Shown one piece after another: positions 1 to 6,839 of a DNA stretch of 7,660 nucleotides. Source of the DNA: Burkholderiales bacterium (GTDB lineage: Bacteria > Pseudomonadota > Gammaproteobacteria > Burkholderiales > Burkholderiaceae_D); assembly GCA_016197345.1 (NCBI GenBank), contig JACPVY010000642.1, positions 1-7,660 on the forward strand, given 5' to 3'. The position numbers and the translations under genes were made by a program. How positions within the stretch are numbered: the first letter of the stretch is position 1; every line of letters begins with the position of its first letter. The notes under the pieces were generated by a model. It was not told the DNA's origin and did no database searches. It saw only the letters and a list, made by a program, of their open reading frames with translations.

Positions 1-2532
1 TAGCATTCGCTTGACGCCTTCAAACCACAGCCAACTCACCCCCGCCGCGCCTATCCCCGCCAACAACATCACCGGCGTCGGCGTGCTAAATGCAAACAGC
101 CGACTAATTGCAGGAATAAACAAGCCGCAGGCAAGCAAAACAATCGCTGCTAGCGCGATCAACATAAACGGTTTGTTAGCGCCGCTAGCGTCTAGTAGCG
201 ACGCGCGTTTGCTCCAGCGTCGATTGGCAAAAATCAAGGCGAGGTCAGAGAGCACCAGCACCACAAAAGTCATGGCGCGGGCGATTTCGTCGGAATGGGA
301 ATGCGCGCGTGCTAGCGCATAGACTGCTAATAGCAGCGCTAATAGCCCGCTACCTTGCCATAGGCCGCGCACCAATACGCTCGCGTCGAAAAGATGCGCG
401 TCGGCGGCGCGTGGTGGGCTGTTCATGGCGTCGGCTTCTAGCGGCTCGGCTTCGAAAATGACGGAGCAAGCGGGGTCGATGATCAGTTGCAGAAATAAGA
501 TATGGATAGGCATCAAGAGCATCGGCCAGCCTAGCATCACGGGCAGTAGCGATAAGCCGACAATCGGCACATGCACCGCCACCACAAACACCACCGCTTT
601 GCGCAAGTTGGCAAACACGCGGCGACCATAGCGCACGGCGGTGACGAGCGAAGCAAAATCGTCGTTTAGTAGCACCAGCGCCGCTGCTTCACGCGCCACA
701 TCGGTGCCGCGCGCGCCCATCGCGACGCCAATGTGGGCAGCCTTTAGCGCCGGCGCATCGTTGACGCCATCGCCTGTCATCGCCACCACTTCGCCTCTCG
801 CGCGAAATGCCTGCACTAAACGCAGCTTTTGCTCGGGCTGCACGCGGCAAAAGATGTTAGTAGCGGCGAGGCGGGTTTTGAGAGCGTCGTCGTTAAGTTC
901 GGCTAATTCTGCGCCCGTCATCACGCCGCTATCGACGATCAAACCCGCTTGGCGCGCGATGGCGAGTGCAGTCGCTGGGTGGTCGCCTGTGATCATGACG
1001 ACGCGTATCCCCGCCGCCTGGCACTCTGCTATCGCGCGCGGTACATCGGGGCGTAGCGGGTCTTCTAGCGCGATTAAACCGAGGAATTCAAAGATGAAGT
1101 CGTGTTGATTGTCGGGCAGTGGTTGGGCGGCGAACACGGCGCGGGCGACGCCTAGCACGCGCAAGCCAGCACCTGCCATTGCCTCCACTTGCGTGGCGAT
1201 TAGCCTGTGGCGTGCTTGCTCCATATGGCAGAGGTCGATGATGGCTTCCGGCGCACCTTTCGCCGCGATCATCAATTCGCTTTGATCGGGCGATTGCCAA
1301 ACGCGCGACATTGCTAGCATTTCAGGCGACAGCGGATAGTCTTCAACCAGCTTCCAATCGCTATGCAAATGCTCTGTTTTGGCGAGTAAGCGCTGGCCAG
1401 ATTCGACAATCGCGCTTTCCATCGGATCGAAAGCGCGTCTATGGCTGGCGAGCACGGCAAATTCCAAAATGGGGTGGAGTGCTTCTGCCAGAGGCTGCTT
1501 GTCGTTATTCGCGCTATCGTAGGACGTTGTTTCGGTCCAGAGCCGTCGCACTGCCATCCGGTTGGAGGTGAGGGTGCCAGTTTTATCGACACATAGCACG
1601 GTAGTGGCACCGAGCAATTCCACTGCGGGCACATTGCGCGTGAGCACTTTTTCACGCGCTAAGCGCCATGCGCCTAAGCCTAAAAACAGAGTCAAAATCA
1701 CGGGCAATTCTTCTGGCAAGATCGCCATCGCAAACGTCAGCCCTGCTAGTAAGCCATGCAACCAATCGCCGCGCGAGACGCCGTAAGCCACAGTCAACAT
1801 ACCCGCTAGCGCTAAGCCGATTAGGGCGACGTATTTGACGACGCGCCGCGTTTCTTGCTGGATCGGTGTGCTCTCTTCGCCCAAGCCCGCCAGCGATTTG
1901 CCTATCTTACCCAAGGCGCTACGCTCACCTGTGGCGCTGACGTGGCCAATAGCGGTGCCTTGCGTGACGAGCGTGCCTGCGAAGACGGTGTTCGCGTCGT
2001 TTGTCTTCGCATCGGTGGATTTGGTGACGGGGACAGACTCGCCCGTTAGCATGGATTCGTCCACGCTCAGATTGGCGGCTTCTAGCAGGGACATATCTGC
2101 CGCGATGCGGTCGCCTTCCGCTAACAGCACCATATCGCCCGCCACCAATTCGCGGCTGGCGATCTTGCGCGCTATGCCGTCGCGGATGACGAGCACTTGC
2201 GGGCTAGATAGCTCGCGCAAGGCCGCTAGCGAACGTGCCGTCCGGCGCTCTTGCACGAAGGTGATACCGATCACGACGAAGACAAAGCCCAATAGCATCA
2301 GCGCTTCATTGCGATTGCCCAGCACCAAATAAAGCCCACCGCAGGCAACCAAGAGCAAAAACATCGGCTCCATCACCACTTTGGCTAACAGCCTTAGCGC
2401 GCTTTGTTGCTTAGAAACGGACAATTCGTTCGCCCCATCGCGGGACAGACGTTGCTTGGCTTCGGTGTCGCTTAGACCTTGCTGCATGGGAGATCCATTA
2501 GGAGGGTGTGGTGTAGGTGAAAATGCCGACAT
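1..2532 (-). CDS. Cation-transporting P-type ATPase, P2-like (3' end cut by window edge)
   Basis: This is an inner-membrane ion pump that couples ATP hydrolysis, through a phospho-aspartate intermediate, to cation transport. The frame is open from the start to base 1 with no stop, giving 844 residues. That is close to full family length, so only a short C-terminal end should be missing. Visible in order are the actuator TGES motif (163-166), PEELP in transmembrane helix 4 (273-277), the phosphorylation motif DKTGT (D316), the nucleotide-binding KGAPE (425-429), TGDHP (515-519) and the hinge TGDGVNDAP (586-594). Hydrophobic helix pairs lie before and after the actuator domain and in the last 200 residues. 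Helix 6 reads IIDPAC (D686) followed by FEAEP. There is no N-terminal heavy-metal domain and no CPC motif, so it is not a P1B pump. The family resembles bacterial Ca2+-ATPase-like pumps, but the ion cannot be assigned. I chose the ATG at 2532 because it lies 14 bp after the cytochrome gene with an AGGG element upstream. The ATG at 2487 (829 residues) is an alternative, and residues 1-15 are a Pro/Ser-rich leader. Confidence 0.93.
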   Translation of the reverse strand, partial: MSAFSPTPHPPNGSPMQQGLSDTEAKQRLSRDGANELSVSKQQSALRLLAKVVMEPMFLLLVACGGLYLVLGNRNEALMLLGFVFVVIGITFVQERRTARSLAALRELSSPQVLVIRDGIARKIASRELVAGDMVLLAEGDRIAADMSLLEAANLSVDESMLTGESVPVTKSTDAKTNDANTVFAGTLVTQGTAIGHVSATGERSALGKIGKSLAGLGEESTPIQQETRRVVKYVALIGLALAGMLTVAYGVSRGDWLHGLLAGLTFAMAILPEELPVILTLFLGLGAWRLAREKVLTRNVPAVELLGATTVLCVDKTGTLTSNRMAVRRLWTETTSYDSANNDKQPLAEALHPILEFAVLASHRRAFDPMESAIVESGQRLLAKTEHLHSDWKLVEDYPLSPEMLAMSRVWQSPDQSELMIAAKGAPEAIIDLCHMEQARHRLIATQVEAMAGAGLRVLGVARAVFAAQPLPDNQHDFIFEFLGLIALEDPLRPDVPRAIAECQAAGIRVVMITGDHPATALAIARQAGLIVDSGVMTGAELAELNDDALKTRLAATNIFCRVQPEQKLRLVQAFRARGEVVAMTGDGVNDAPALKAAHIGVAMGARGTDVAREAAALVLLNDDFASLVTAVRYGRRVFANLRKAVVFVVAVHVPIVGLSLLPVMLGWPMLLMPIHILFLQLIIDPACSVIFEAEPLEADAMNSPPRAADAHLFDASVLVRGLWQGSGLLALLLAVYALARAHSHSDEIARAMTFVVLVLSDLALIFANRRWSKRASLLDASGANKPFMLIALAAIVLLACGLFIPAISRLFAFSTPTPVMLLAGIGAAGVSWLWFEGVKRML

Positions 2533-2546
2533 GACGCCCTATTCAC

Positions 2547-3098
2547 TTATTTCGCGCGCCACGGCAGCATGTGCCACAAGCAATTGTCGCGCAGAAAATA
2601 GTGGTGATACAGGGCGGCAAAGGCATGTATGCCAATCAGAATATAGCCGATTATGCCGCCCACTTCGTGCACTTCCTTGATCCACTCGGCGCTAGATTTA
2701 CTTTGGCTGATCAAGGCGGGCAAGTGCAGGCCAAAATACGGGATGTCTTCGCCTTCCGCGCTGAGCAATAGCCAGCCAACGAGTGGCATAGCAAACATGA
2801 ATGCATACAGCGCCAGATGCATGCTTTGCGCAATATAGTTTTGCCACTTCGGCATAGTGGGTTGCAATTGCGGAGGCGTCCCAAAAAATTGCGCGGCAAT
2901 CCGAAGTACCAGCAAAACCAATACAAATAGCCCAAGCATGGAGTGCCAAGTTTCCAAGTTTTTCGCAATAGCGCTGCCTTTGGGGAATTTTTCGCGTAAT
3001 ACTATGCAGGCATATACTGCGGCGATTAACAATGCCATCAGCCAGTGCAGTGCAATGGATAGCGCGCCATAGCGCTCTTTGTTATTGAGCCAATTCAT
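2547..3098 (-). CDS. Cytochrome b561 family protein (CybB-like, putative superoxide oxidase)
   Basis: This is a four-helix inner-membrane di-heme b cytochrome of 183 residues, close to the usual length of about 175-180 for CybB-type proteins. The N-terminus has the typical Tyr-Gly-(x)6-His-Trp pattern (Y10-G11, H18-W19). Candidate heme ligands are H18 in helix 1, H52 in ETWHSMLG at the start of helix 2, H144 in EVHE and H158 in GIHAFAALYHH in helix 4. Their spacing matches the family. E. coli CybB is known to oxidise superoxide and pass electrons to ubiquinone; the same role here is inferred from family membership. The ATG at 3098 is chosen because GAGGGG sits 8 bases upstream and the family N-terminus begins here. 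The frame stays open upstream to 3299, but that extension is low-complexity, not hydrophobic and not family-like. The stop is 14 bp before the P-type ATPase start, which suggests one transcript. Confidence 0.93.
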   Translation of the reverse strand: MNWLNNKERYGALSIALHWLMALLIAAVYACIVLREKFPKGSAIAKNLETWHSMLGLFVLVLLVLRIAAQFFGTPPQLQPTMPKWQNYIAQSMHLALYAFMFAMPLVGWLLLSAEGEDIPYFGLHLPALISQSKSSAEWIKEVHEVGGIIGYILIGIHAFAALYHHYFLRDNCLWHMLPWRAK

Positions 3099-3314
3099 CG
3101 AATTTCCCCTCGTTTTGAAAACACGGTGTGCCAGACTGGCATGCGAATTGATTTTGGCGTACTTCTGGTGTGATGTAGGTGGCGTGGCACACATAGCGGC
3201 AGGTCGTCCAAAGTATTCGGTATCAGCAGACATGCCCGTATTAGAATGACAGGCCAGCAAAATTGTCTGACGTTGCTTGTTACTAATGATTTCACCCATG
3301 CCGCAAAGGAAGCT
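3099..3314. promoter_or_regulatory. Divergent intergenic region with likely back-to-back promoters
   Basis: About 216 bp separate the leftward cytochrome b561/ATPase unit from the rightward 122-residue membrane protein gene, so both must start transcription here or share control. No consensus sigma-70 promoter stands out. On the plus strand a weak pair is TTGTCT (3263-3268) and AATGAT (3285-3290), 16 bp apart and about 25 bp before the start codon. On the minus strand CAGACA and TCTAAT, about 18 bp apart around 3240-3270, are a weak candidate. The 13-bp palindrome at 3129-3141 lies in this region. The presence of promoters is inferred from layout; the exact boxes are uncertain. Confidence 0.35.
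3129..3141. promoter_or_regulatory. 13-bp palindrome, possible operator
   Basis: TGCCAGACTGGCA is a perfect inverted repeat of 6+1+6 bases. It lies 31 bases upstream of the cytochrome b561 start codon, between that gene and its presumed promoter or within its leader. Dyads of this size often bind dimeric regulators, but I do not recognise it as a known operator. A chance palindrome is possible. Confidence 0.2.
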
Positions 3315-3683
3315 ATGTCTAAATCTGCGTTGAGCGCTAAAGTGTTTGCGATTTATTTGTTTTTTGTTGGCACCGCATTGGTGTTTGTGCCCAATTTTTT
3401 GCTATCACTCTTTCATATTGCGCCAACCTCGGAAGTGTGGATACGCGTGGTCGGGGTGATCGCTTTCAATTTGGGAATTTATGCTTGGGTTGCTGCTAAG
3501 CATGAAGATAAGTCTTTTCTCGTCACCTCGGTCTACACCCGCATTTCGGTCTTCGTCGCCTTTACTGCCTTCGCTTTACTTGGCCTAGCTAGCCCTATGC
3601 TGATTCTTTTTGGCGTAATGGATTTGTTGGGGGCGATGTGGACTTATTTCGCCTTGCAAGCGGATAGGAAAGCGGGGCGCTGA
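3315..3683 (+). CDS. Small integral membrane protein of unknown function (four predicted helices)
   Basis: The product is 122 residues and almost wholly hydrophobic. Predicted membrane segments lie at about 9-31, 41-61, 75-92 and 94-114, joined by short loops. Lys/Arg at the N-terminus (K3, K9) and in the C-terminal tail (DRKAGR) suggest both ends are cytoplasmic. A charged stretch KHEDK (62-66) lies between helices 2 and 3. I recognise no catalytic or metal-binding motif and assign no function. The ATG at 3315 is preferred because AAAGGAAG lies just upstream; the frame extends to 3246, but that part is not membrane-like and has no good ribosome site. The gene starts the rightward unit opposite the cytochrome b561 gene, and its stop is 69 bp before the secreted protein gene. 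That it is a real gene is well supported by the ribosome site and the coherent membrane topology. Confidence 0.8.
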   Translation: MSKSALSAKVFAIYLFFVGTALVFVPNFLLSLFHIAPTSEVWIRVVGVIAFNLGIYAWVAAKHEDKSFLVTSVYTRISVFVAFTAFALLGLASPMLILFGVMDLLGAMWTYFALQADRKAGR

Positions 3684-3752
3684 TGGCTAAGTGAGTTGGC
3701 CGTGATGACGCCATCAAAAATGACAAATAAACCTCAAGCGGGAGGCTCGCAA

Positions 3753-4532
3753 ATGTTGAGGCGATTTCGCGTATTAGCGTTGTTAGTGTGTTTAGCGCTT
3801 TCTGCTGTCGTTGCGGTTCCAACATGGGCCGCTTGTGCGCTGGGCTTGGATGAAAGTTTTAGCAGGTCGCCAGAAGGTGAAGAGAGTGAAAATTCTGTTC
3901 AAGAATATGTTGCCTGCAAAGATCACCCCAGCATTCTTCACGCTAGCATCGTCGCGGTGGCGTCAAGCCAAGCAAATGTGCATGCTGGGCAAGATGAGAA
4001 TTACGACCTCGCTATCGCGCTTAAATATGCTCCGCACGGCAAAGTGATTGCCGAAAGCATTTTTCCTGCCGAGTTGCCAAATGGCGGCGGCCCTAGGCTC
4101 ACTAGCATCACGCTAGACACCGCAAATTATCTTCTTGCGCCACAGCTTAGGGCCTTTGGCGTGCGTGCCAAATTGGATATGCGCTTTACCTTTAGCGAAG
4201 AATTGAATTTGTTCCTGGTCAAAGGCAAGAAAATCGTCAAGGTTCTATCAAACGCGCCAATGCATATCTATTTCAGCAATCGCTGGCCTGAATGCCGTGA
4301 GCAAACTAGAGAAGCGCAGCGCGTGGCGGTGCTAGATAAGGCGAAAAGCAATGGCTGGTATGACATCCTGATTCAAGAAAAACTGATCGACTCTGAGGGC
4401 AAAGTAGATGCATCTGGCCAATGCCAAATGGTGCCGACGGCGACGGCAACGAAAGAATACCGGCTCAAATTTGATGGCAAAGCGTATGTTATTCCCAATG
4501 AAATGCAGCATTTTGATTGCCGGGTGTGTTGA
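3753..4532 (+). CDS. Secreted hypothetical protein with six cysteines
   Basis: The 259-residue product begins with a clear Sec signal peptide: MLRRFR, a hydrophobic core at about 7-22, then VPTWA with probable cleavage after A26. The mature protein should be periplasmic or exported. Mature cysteines are C28, C55, C181, C224, C256 and C259, an even number that would allow three disulphides; C28 would be the second mature residue. The sequence before C28 (TWAA) is a poor lipobox because of the Trp, so a lipoprotein is less likely. An acidic segment (EGEESE) lies at about 41-46. The C-terminal third has a beta-like run, KEYRLKFDGKAYVIP, before the final DCRVC. I recognise no family or catalytic motif. 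The start at 3753 is set by GGAGG with a 7-base spacer and by the signal peptide; in-frame TTG 3696, GTG 3702, ATG 3705 and ATG 3720 would bury the signal. It may be co-transcribed with the gene upstream. Confidence 0.85.
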   Translation: MLRRFRVLALLVCLALSAVVAVPTWAACALGLDESFSRSPEGEESENSVQEYVACKDHPSILHASIVAVASSQANVHAGQDENYDLAIALKYAPHGKVIAESIFPAELPNGGGPRLTSITLDTANYLLAPQLRAFGVRAKLDMRFTFSEELNLFLVKGKKIVKVLSNAPMHIYFSNRWPECREQTREAQRVAVLDKAKSNGWYDILIQEKLIDSEGKVDASGQCQMVPTATATKEYRLKFDGKAYVIPNEMQHFDCRVC

Positions 4533-4702
4533 GCGAGAGCAAGATTGCTGGCGCTAACGCTAACAGTATTCTCATCGAGCACAAATTTGCCCTTGATTGC
4601 CCATCGCAGCCGCGCTTTGGTGTATCGTGCGGGGTCATGAGAAGTGCCGACGCTAGAATCGACACGCAAAGTACAGTGGTTAGCATGGGTAAGGGGACGT
4701 AG
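4533..4702. other. Intergenic gap before the gspF-pseudopilin operon
   Basis: These 170 bp lie between the secreted protein gene and the GspF-like gene. A promoter for the downstream operon would be expected here, but I see no convincing -35/-10 pair and no clear terminator hairpin for the upstream gene. A tandem GCTAAC-GCTAAC duplication lies at 4553-4564. The ribosome site of the next gene (AAGGGG, about 6 bases before ATG) lies at the right end. A short plus-strand frame covers the gap but starts at TTG within the previous gene and looks non-coding. Confidence 0.4.
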
Positions 4703-5926
4703 ATGCAGTTTCAGATGCGGCAATTTCAGTTGCGGGTGCAGGGCGCACAAGTGCAAGGGGCGCGGGCGGCGAGCCAGGAAGTGACTATCGAAGCGGCCAG
4801 CGAAGCCGAGGCGATTCAAATGGCGGCCAAAAATGGCTGGCAAGTGTTGTCTATCGCTAGCACGGAAGAAATCATCAATGAAGTGGCGAGCAAGCAAAAA
4901 GGGCAATTCCCGCTACTGCAATTTAGCCAAGAATTGCTGACGCTATTGGAAGCGGGCCTCAATCTCAACGAAGCCATCACCACGCTACACAATAAAGAAA
5001 CCCGCGCCGGCGCGGCTGCCACGCTAGGGGAAATCCTGTTAGCGCTACAGCATGGCAAGAGCTTTTCTGATACTTTGGCCGAATTACCCGCCATTTTTCC
5101 CGATATTTATGTCGCTAGCATGCGCGCCGCAGAGCGTAGAGGCAATCTCCCTGAGGCGCTAGGGCGCTTCGTCAATTACCAATTGCAGTTTGATCAAATC
5201 AAGAAAAAGCTCGTTTCGGCCGCGATTTATCCTGCCATGTTGCTCGGTGTCGGTGCCTTGGTGACGTTGTTTTTGCTAGGCTATGTGGTGCCGAAATTTA
5301 GCGTGGTGTATGAATCCTCGGGCCGTGATATTCCGTGGATGTCGCAAATGTTGCTGGGCTTTGGTAAAGCCATCGCTGGTCATAGCACCTTGTTTTTAAT
5401 CGGCTTGGGGAGTTTGGTCGGTAGCATCGCCTATGCCTTTAGCGTGCCAGCGGTGCGGGCGCAGTTGTTGGAATGGTTGCTGACCTTACCCTTCGTCGCG
5501 CCGCGCGCGGCGGAATTTCGTCTTTCCCGTTTTTATCGTGCGCTCAGCTTGCTCTTGCATGCAGGTATTCCGCTGACCAAAGGCTTAGCGATGGTGGCGC
5601 CGATGTTGATGGAAGCGCAGCAACAACAACTGGCCTTAGCGCGGCGCGCGGTCGAAGAAGGGCAGTCTTTTTCTCATGCGCTAGAGCAATATGGCTTGAC
5701 CACACCAGTCGCACAATCGCTATTGAAAGTAGGGGAAAACACCGGGCGCTTAAGCGATATGCTAGAGCGTTCAGCGAAATTCCATGACGAAGAATTTGCG
5801 CGCTGGGTTGATTGGGCCTCAAAAATGCTGGAGCCATTGCTGATGACGGTGATTGGCGTCGTGATTGGTGCAGTAGTGGTGTTGATGTATATGCCGATTT
5901 TCGAATTGGCGGGCAGTTTGTCATGA
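4703..5926 (+). CDS. GspF/PilC-family inner-membrane platform protein of a type II secretion or type IV pilus-like system
   Basis: At 407 residues this has the usual family length. It should form the inner-membrane platform that connects a cytoplasmic assembly ATPase to the growing pseudopilus. Two T2SSF cytoplasmic repeats are visible. The first (about 74-197) has FSQELLTLLEAGL, the GKSFSDTL block (118-125), the PDIYVASMRAAERRGNL segment and KKLVSAAIYPAM before the membrane. The second (about 276-398) has RFYRALSLLLHAGIPL, GQSFSHAL and LKVGENTGRLSDML. Membrane segments are at about 176-198, 226-247 and 376-400, the normal GspF layout. The N-terminal 70 residues hold a short Ala/Gln-rich domain with a tract of the kind seen in GspF proteins (AASEAEAIQMAAKNGW). 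The first repeat has AAE where many members have AGE; I believe this is normal for some subfamilies. The ribosome site is AAGGGG. The stop overlaps the next ATG in ATGA, so translation is likely coupled to the pseudopilin that follows. PilC- or MshG-type function cannot be excluded. Confidence 0.93.
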   Translation: MQFQMRQFQLRVQGAQVQGARAASQEVTIEAASEAEAIQMAAKNGWQVLSIASTEEIINEVASKQKGQFPLLQFSQELLTLLEAGLNLNEAITTLHNKETRAGAAATLGEILLALQHGKSFSDTLAELPAIFPDIYVASMRAAERRGNLPEALGRFVNYQLQFDQIKKKLVSAAIYPAMLLGVGALVTLFLLGYVVPKFSVVYESSGRDIPWMSQMLLGFGKAIAGHSTLFLIGLGSLVGSIAYAFSVPAVRAQLLEWLLTLPFVAPRAAEFRLSRFYRALSLLLHAGIPLTKGLAMVAPMLMEAQQQQLALARRAVEEGQSFSHALEQYGLTTPVAQSLLKVGENTGRLSDMLERSAKFHDEEFARWVDWASKMLEPLLMTVIGVVIGAVVVLMYMPIFELAGSLS

Positions 5927-6420
5927 AACGTCGTTGGCCTAGTGGGGGGAGTCGCGTAGCTGGTTTTTCATTCGTGGAATTGATGTTTAGCTTAGCGGTG
6001 ATGGCAGTGCTAGCCTCAATCGCCGTGCCGATGATACAAAACACCTTGCAGCGTGAAAAAGAGCAGCAGTTGCGCCTAGCTTTACAAGAAATTCGCAGCG
6101 CTATCGATGCTTATAAGCGGGCCAACGATGATGGCCGAGTCATGCGCAAAGAAGGCGATACGGCTTACCCCAAGCAGCTAGAAGATTTAGTGACTGGGGT
6201 GCAAGATCAGCGCAGCCCGAGTAAGCGCAATTTGCAATTTTTACGGCGCATTCCCCGCGACCCGTTTGCGGTGGATCAAAATGGTAATCCAGCGGATAGT
6301 TGGGGCAAGCGTAGCTCATTGTCGTCGGGCGATAATCCGCAAGAGGGTGATGACGTATTTGATGTGTATTCGCGTTCGAATAAAATTGGCTTGAATAAAA
6401 TACCTTTGAATCAGTGGTGA
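5923..6420 (+). CDS. GspG-like pseudopilin 1
   Basis: This is a 165-residue protein with a type III (class IV) prepilin signal: a basic leader, G14 followed by F15, and the conserved E19 at mature position +5 (FSFVELM). The hydrophobic helix that anchors and polymerises the subunit spans about 15-37. Prepilin peptidase should cut after G14 and N-methylate F15. After the helix come LQREKEQQLRLALQEIRSAI, YPKQLEDLV, RRIPRDPF and a C-terminal DVYSRSNKIGLNK. These resemble GspG-type major pseudopilins, where such regions form the loop before the C-terminal strand. The ATG overlaps the gspF-like stop by four bases, and this decides the start: the frame is open further upstream to 5812, but that is a shadow inside the gspF-like gene. 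Its REKE and RDP blocks are shared with the third pseudopilin of the operon. Confidence 0.9.
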   Translation: MKRRWPSGGSRVAGFSFVELMFSLAVMAVLASIAVPMIQNTLQREKEQQLRLALQEIRSAIDAYKRANDDGRVMRKEGDTAYPKQLEDLVTGVQDQRSPSKRNLQFLRRIPRDPFAVDQNGNPADSWGKRSSLSSGDNPQEGDDVFDVYSRSNKIGLNKIPLNQW

Positions 6421-6425
6421 TAATG

Positions 6426-6839
6426 ATGGTGACGAAGATGTGGTATGCGCGAAATCGCTGTGCTGGCAATACTGGTGCAGGCTTTACCTTGATCGAATTA
6501 TTAGTCGTGATGGCGATTATCGGCCTGTTGTTGACGGTCGCTTTGCCGCGCTATTTCGGCTCTATCGACAAATCGAAAGAAGTAGCGCTGAAAGAAAATC
6601 TGCAAGTGCTGCGCACTGGCATCGATCGCTATATGGCTGATCGTGGCCGCTATCCAGATAGCTTGAGCGATTTGGTGACGAATAAATATTTCCGTAGCGT
6701 GCCTATCGACCCTATCACCGATTCGGCCACGACTTGGGTGCTCGTGACCTCAACCGATATCGACAAGCCCGGGATAGAAGACGTGAAAAGCGGGGCAATC
6801 GGGAAGACCAATGATGGTGTGCCGTATGATCAACTCTAG
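6426..6839 (+). CDS. GspG-like pseudopilin 2
   Basis: With the chosen start this is 137 residues with a textbook prepilin N-terminus. It has a leader of 19 residues ending in G19, then F20 TLIELLVVMAIIGLLL, with E24 at +5. The globular part carries KENLQVLRTGIDRYMADRGRYPDSLSDLV, RSVPIDPITDSATTWV, and the C-terminal DVKSGAIGKTNDGVPYDQL. The last block resembles the typical GspG end (DVrSGA.G...DG.PY). The start is uncertain. GTG 6414 and GTG 6417 overlap the previous stop, ATG 6423 and ATG 6426 follow it, and ATG 6438 lies further in. GGTGA at 6416-6420 gives ATG 6426 a 5-base spacer. All choices leave the same mature protein. Compared with its two neighbours it lacks the REKE block, so it looks like a separate lineage in the same operon. 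Confidence 0.9.
   Translation: MVTKMWYARNRCAGNTGAGFTLIELLVVMAIIGLLLTVALPRYFGSIDKSKEVALKENLQVLRTGIDRYMADRGRYPDSLSDLVTNKYFRSVPIDPITDSATTWVLVTSTDIDKPGIEDVKSGAIGKTNDGVPYDQL

Noticed and set aside
1314..1655. Minus-strand open frame of 113 residues inside the ATPase gene, suggesting a frameshift or separate gene
   Set aside because: The ATPase frame reads through this region without a break, including DKTGT, and this frame is an out-of-phase shadow.
11..2332. Several plus-strand open frames (for example 641-1108 and 1835-2332)
   Set aside because: They lie wholly within the minus-strand P-type ATPase gene, which has all family motifs in one uninterrupted frame. The plus-strand products are Ala/Ser/Arg/Thr-rich and resemble no family.
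3099..3299. N-terminal extension of cytochrome b561 by 67 residues
   Set aside because: The extra part has no membrane or signal character, the family N-terminus starts at 3098, and GAGGGG lies at the right distance from that ATG.
4517..4702. Plus-strand 61-residue frame filling the intergenic gap
   Set aside because: It starts at TTG inside the previous gene without a ribosome site and has no hydrophobic or domain-like pattern.
4373..4906. Minus-strand open frame of 177 residues across the gap before the GspF-like gene
   Set aside because: It overlaps the ends of two well-supported plus-strand genes, has no good ribosome site, and its His/Arg/Leu-rich composition is typical of an antisense shadow.
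5812..5922. Upstream extension of pseudopilin 1 inside the GspF-like gene
   Set aside because: The prepilin leader begins at the ATG of the ATGA overlap; the extension would put 37 unrelated residues before a short basic leader.
5544..6044. Minus-strand open frame of 166 residues
   Set aside because: It is antisense to the GspF-like gene and the start of pseudopilin 1, both of which have clear family motifs.
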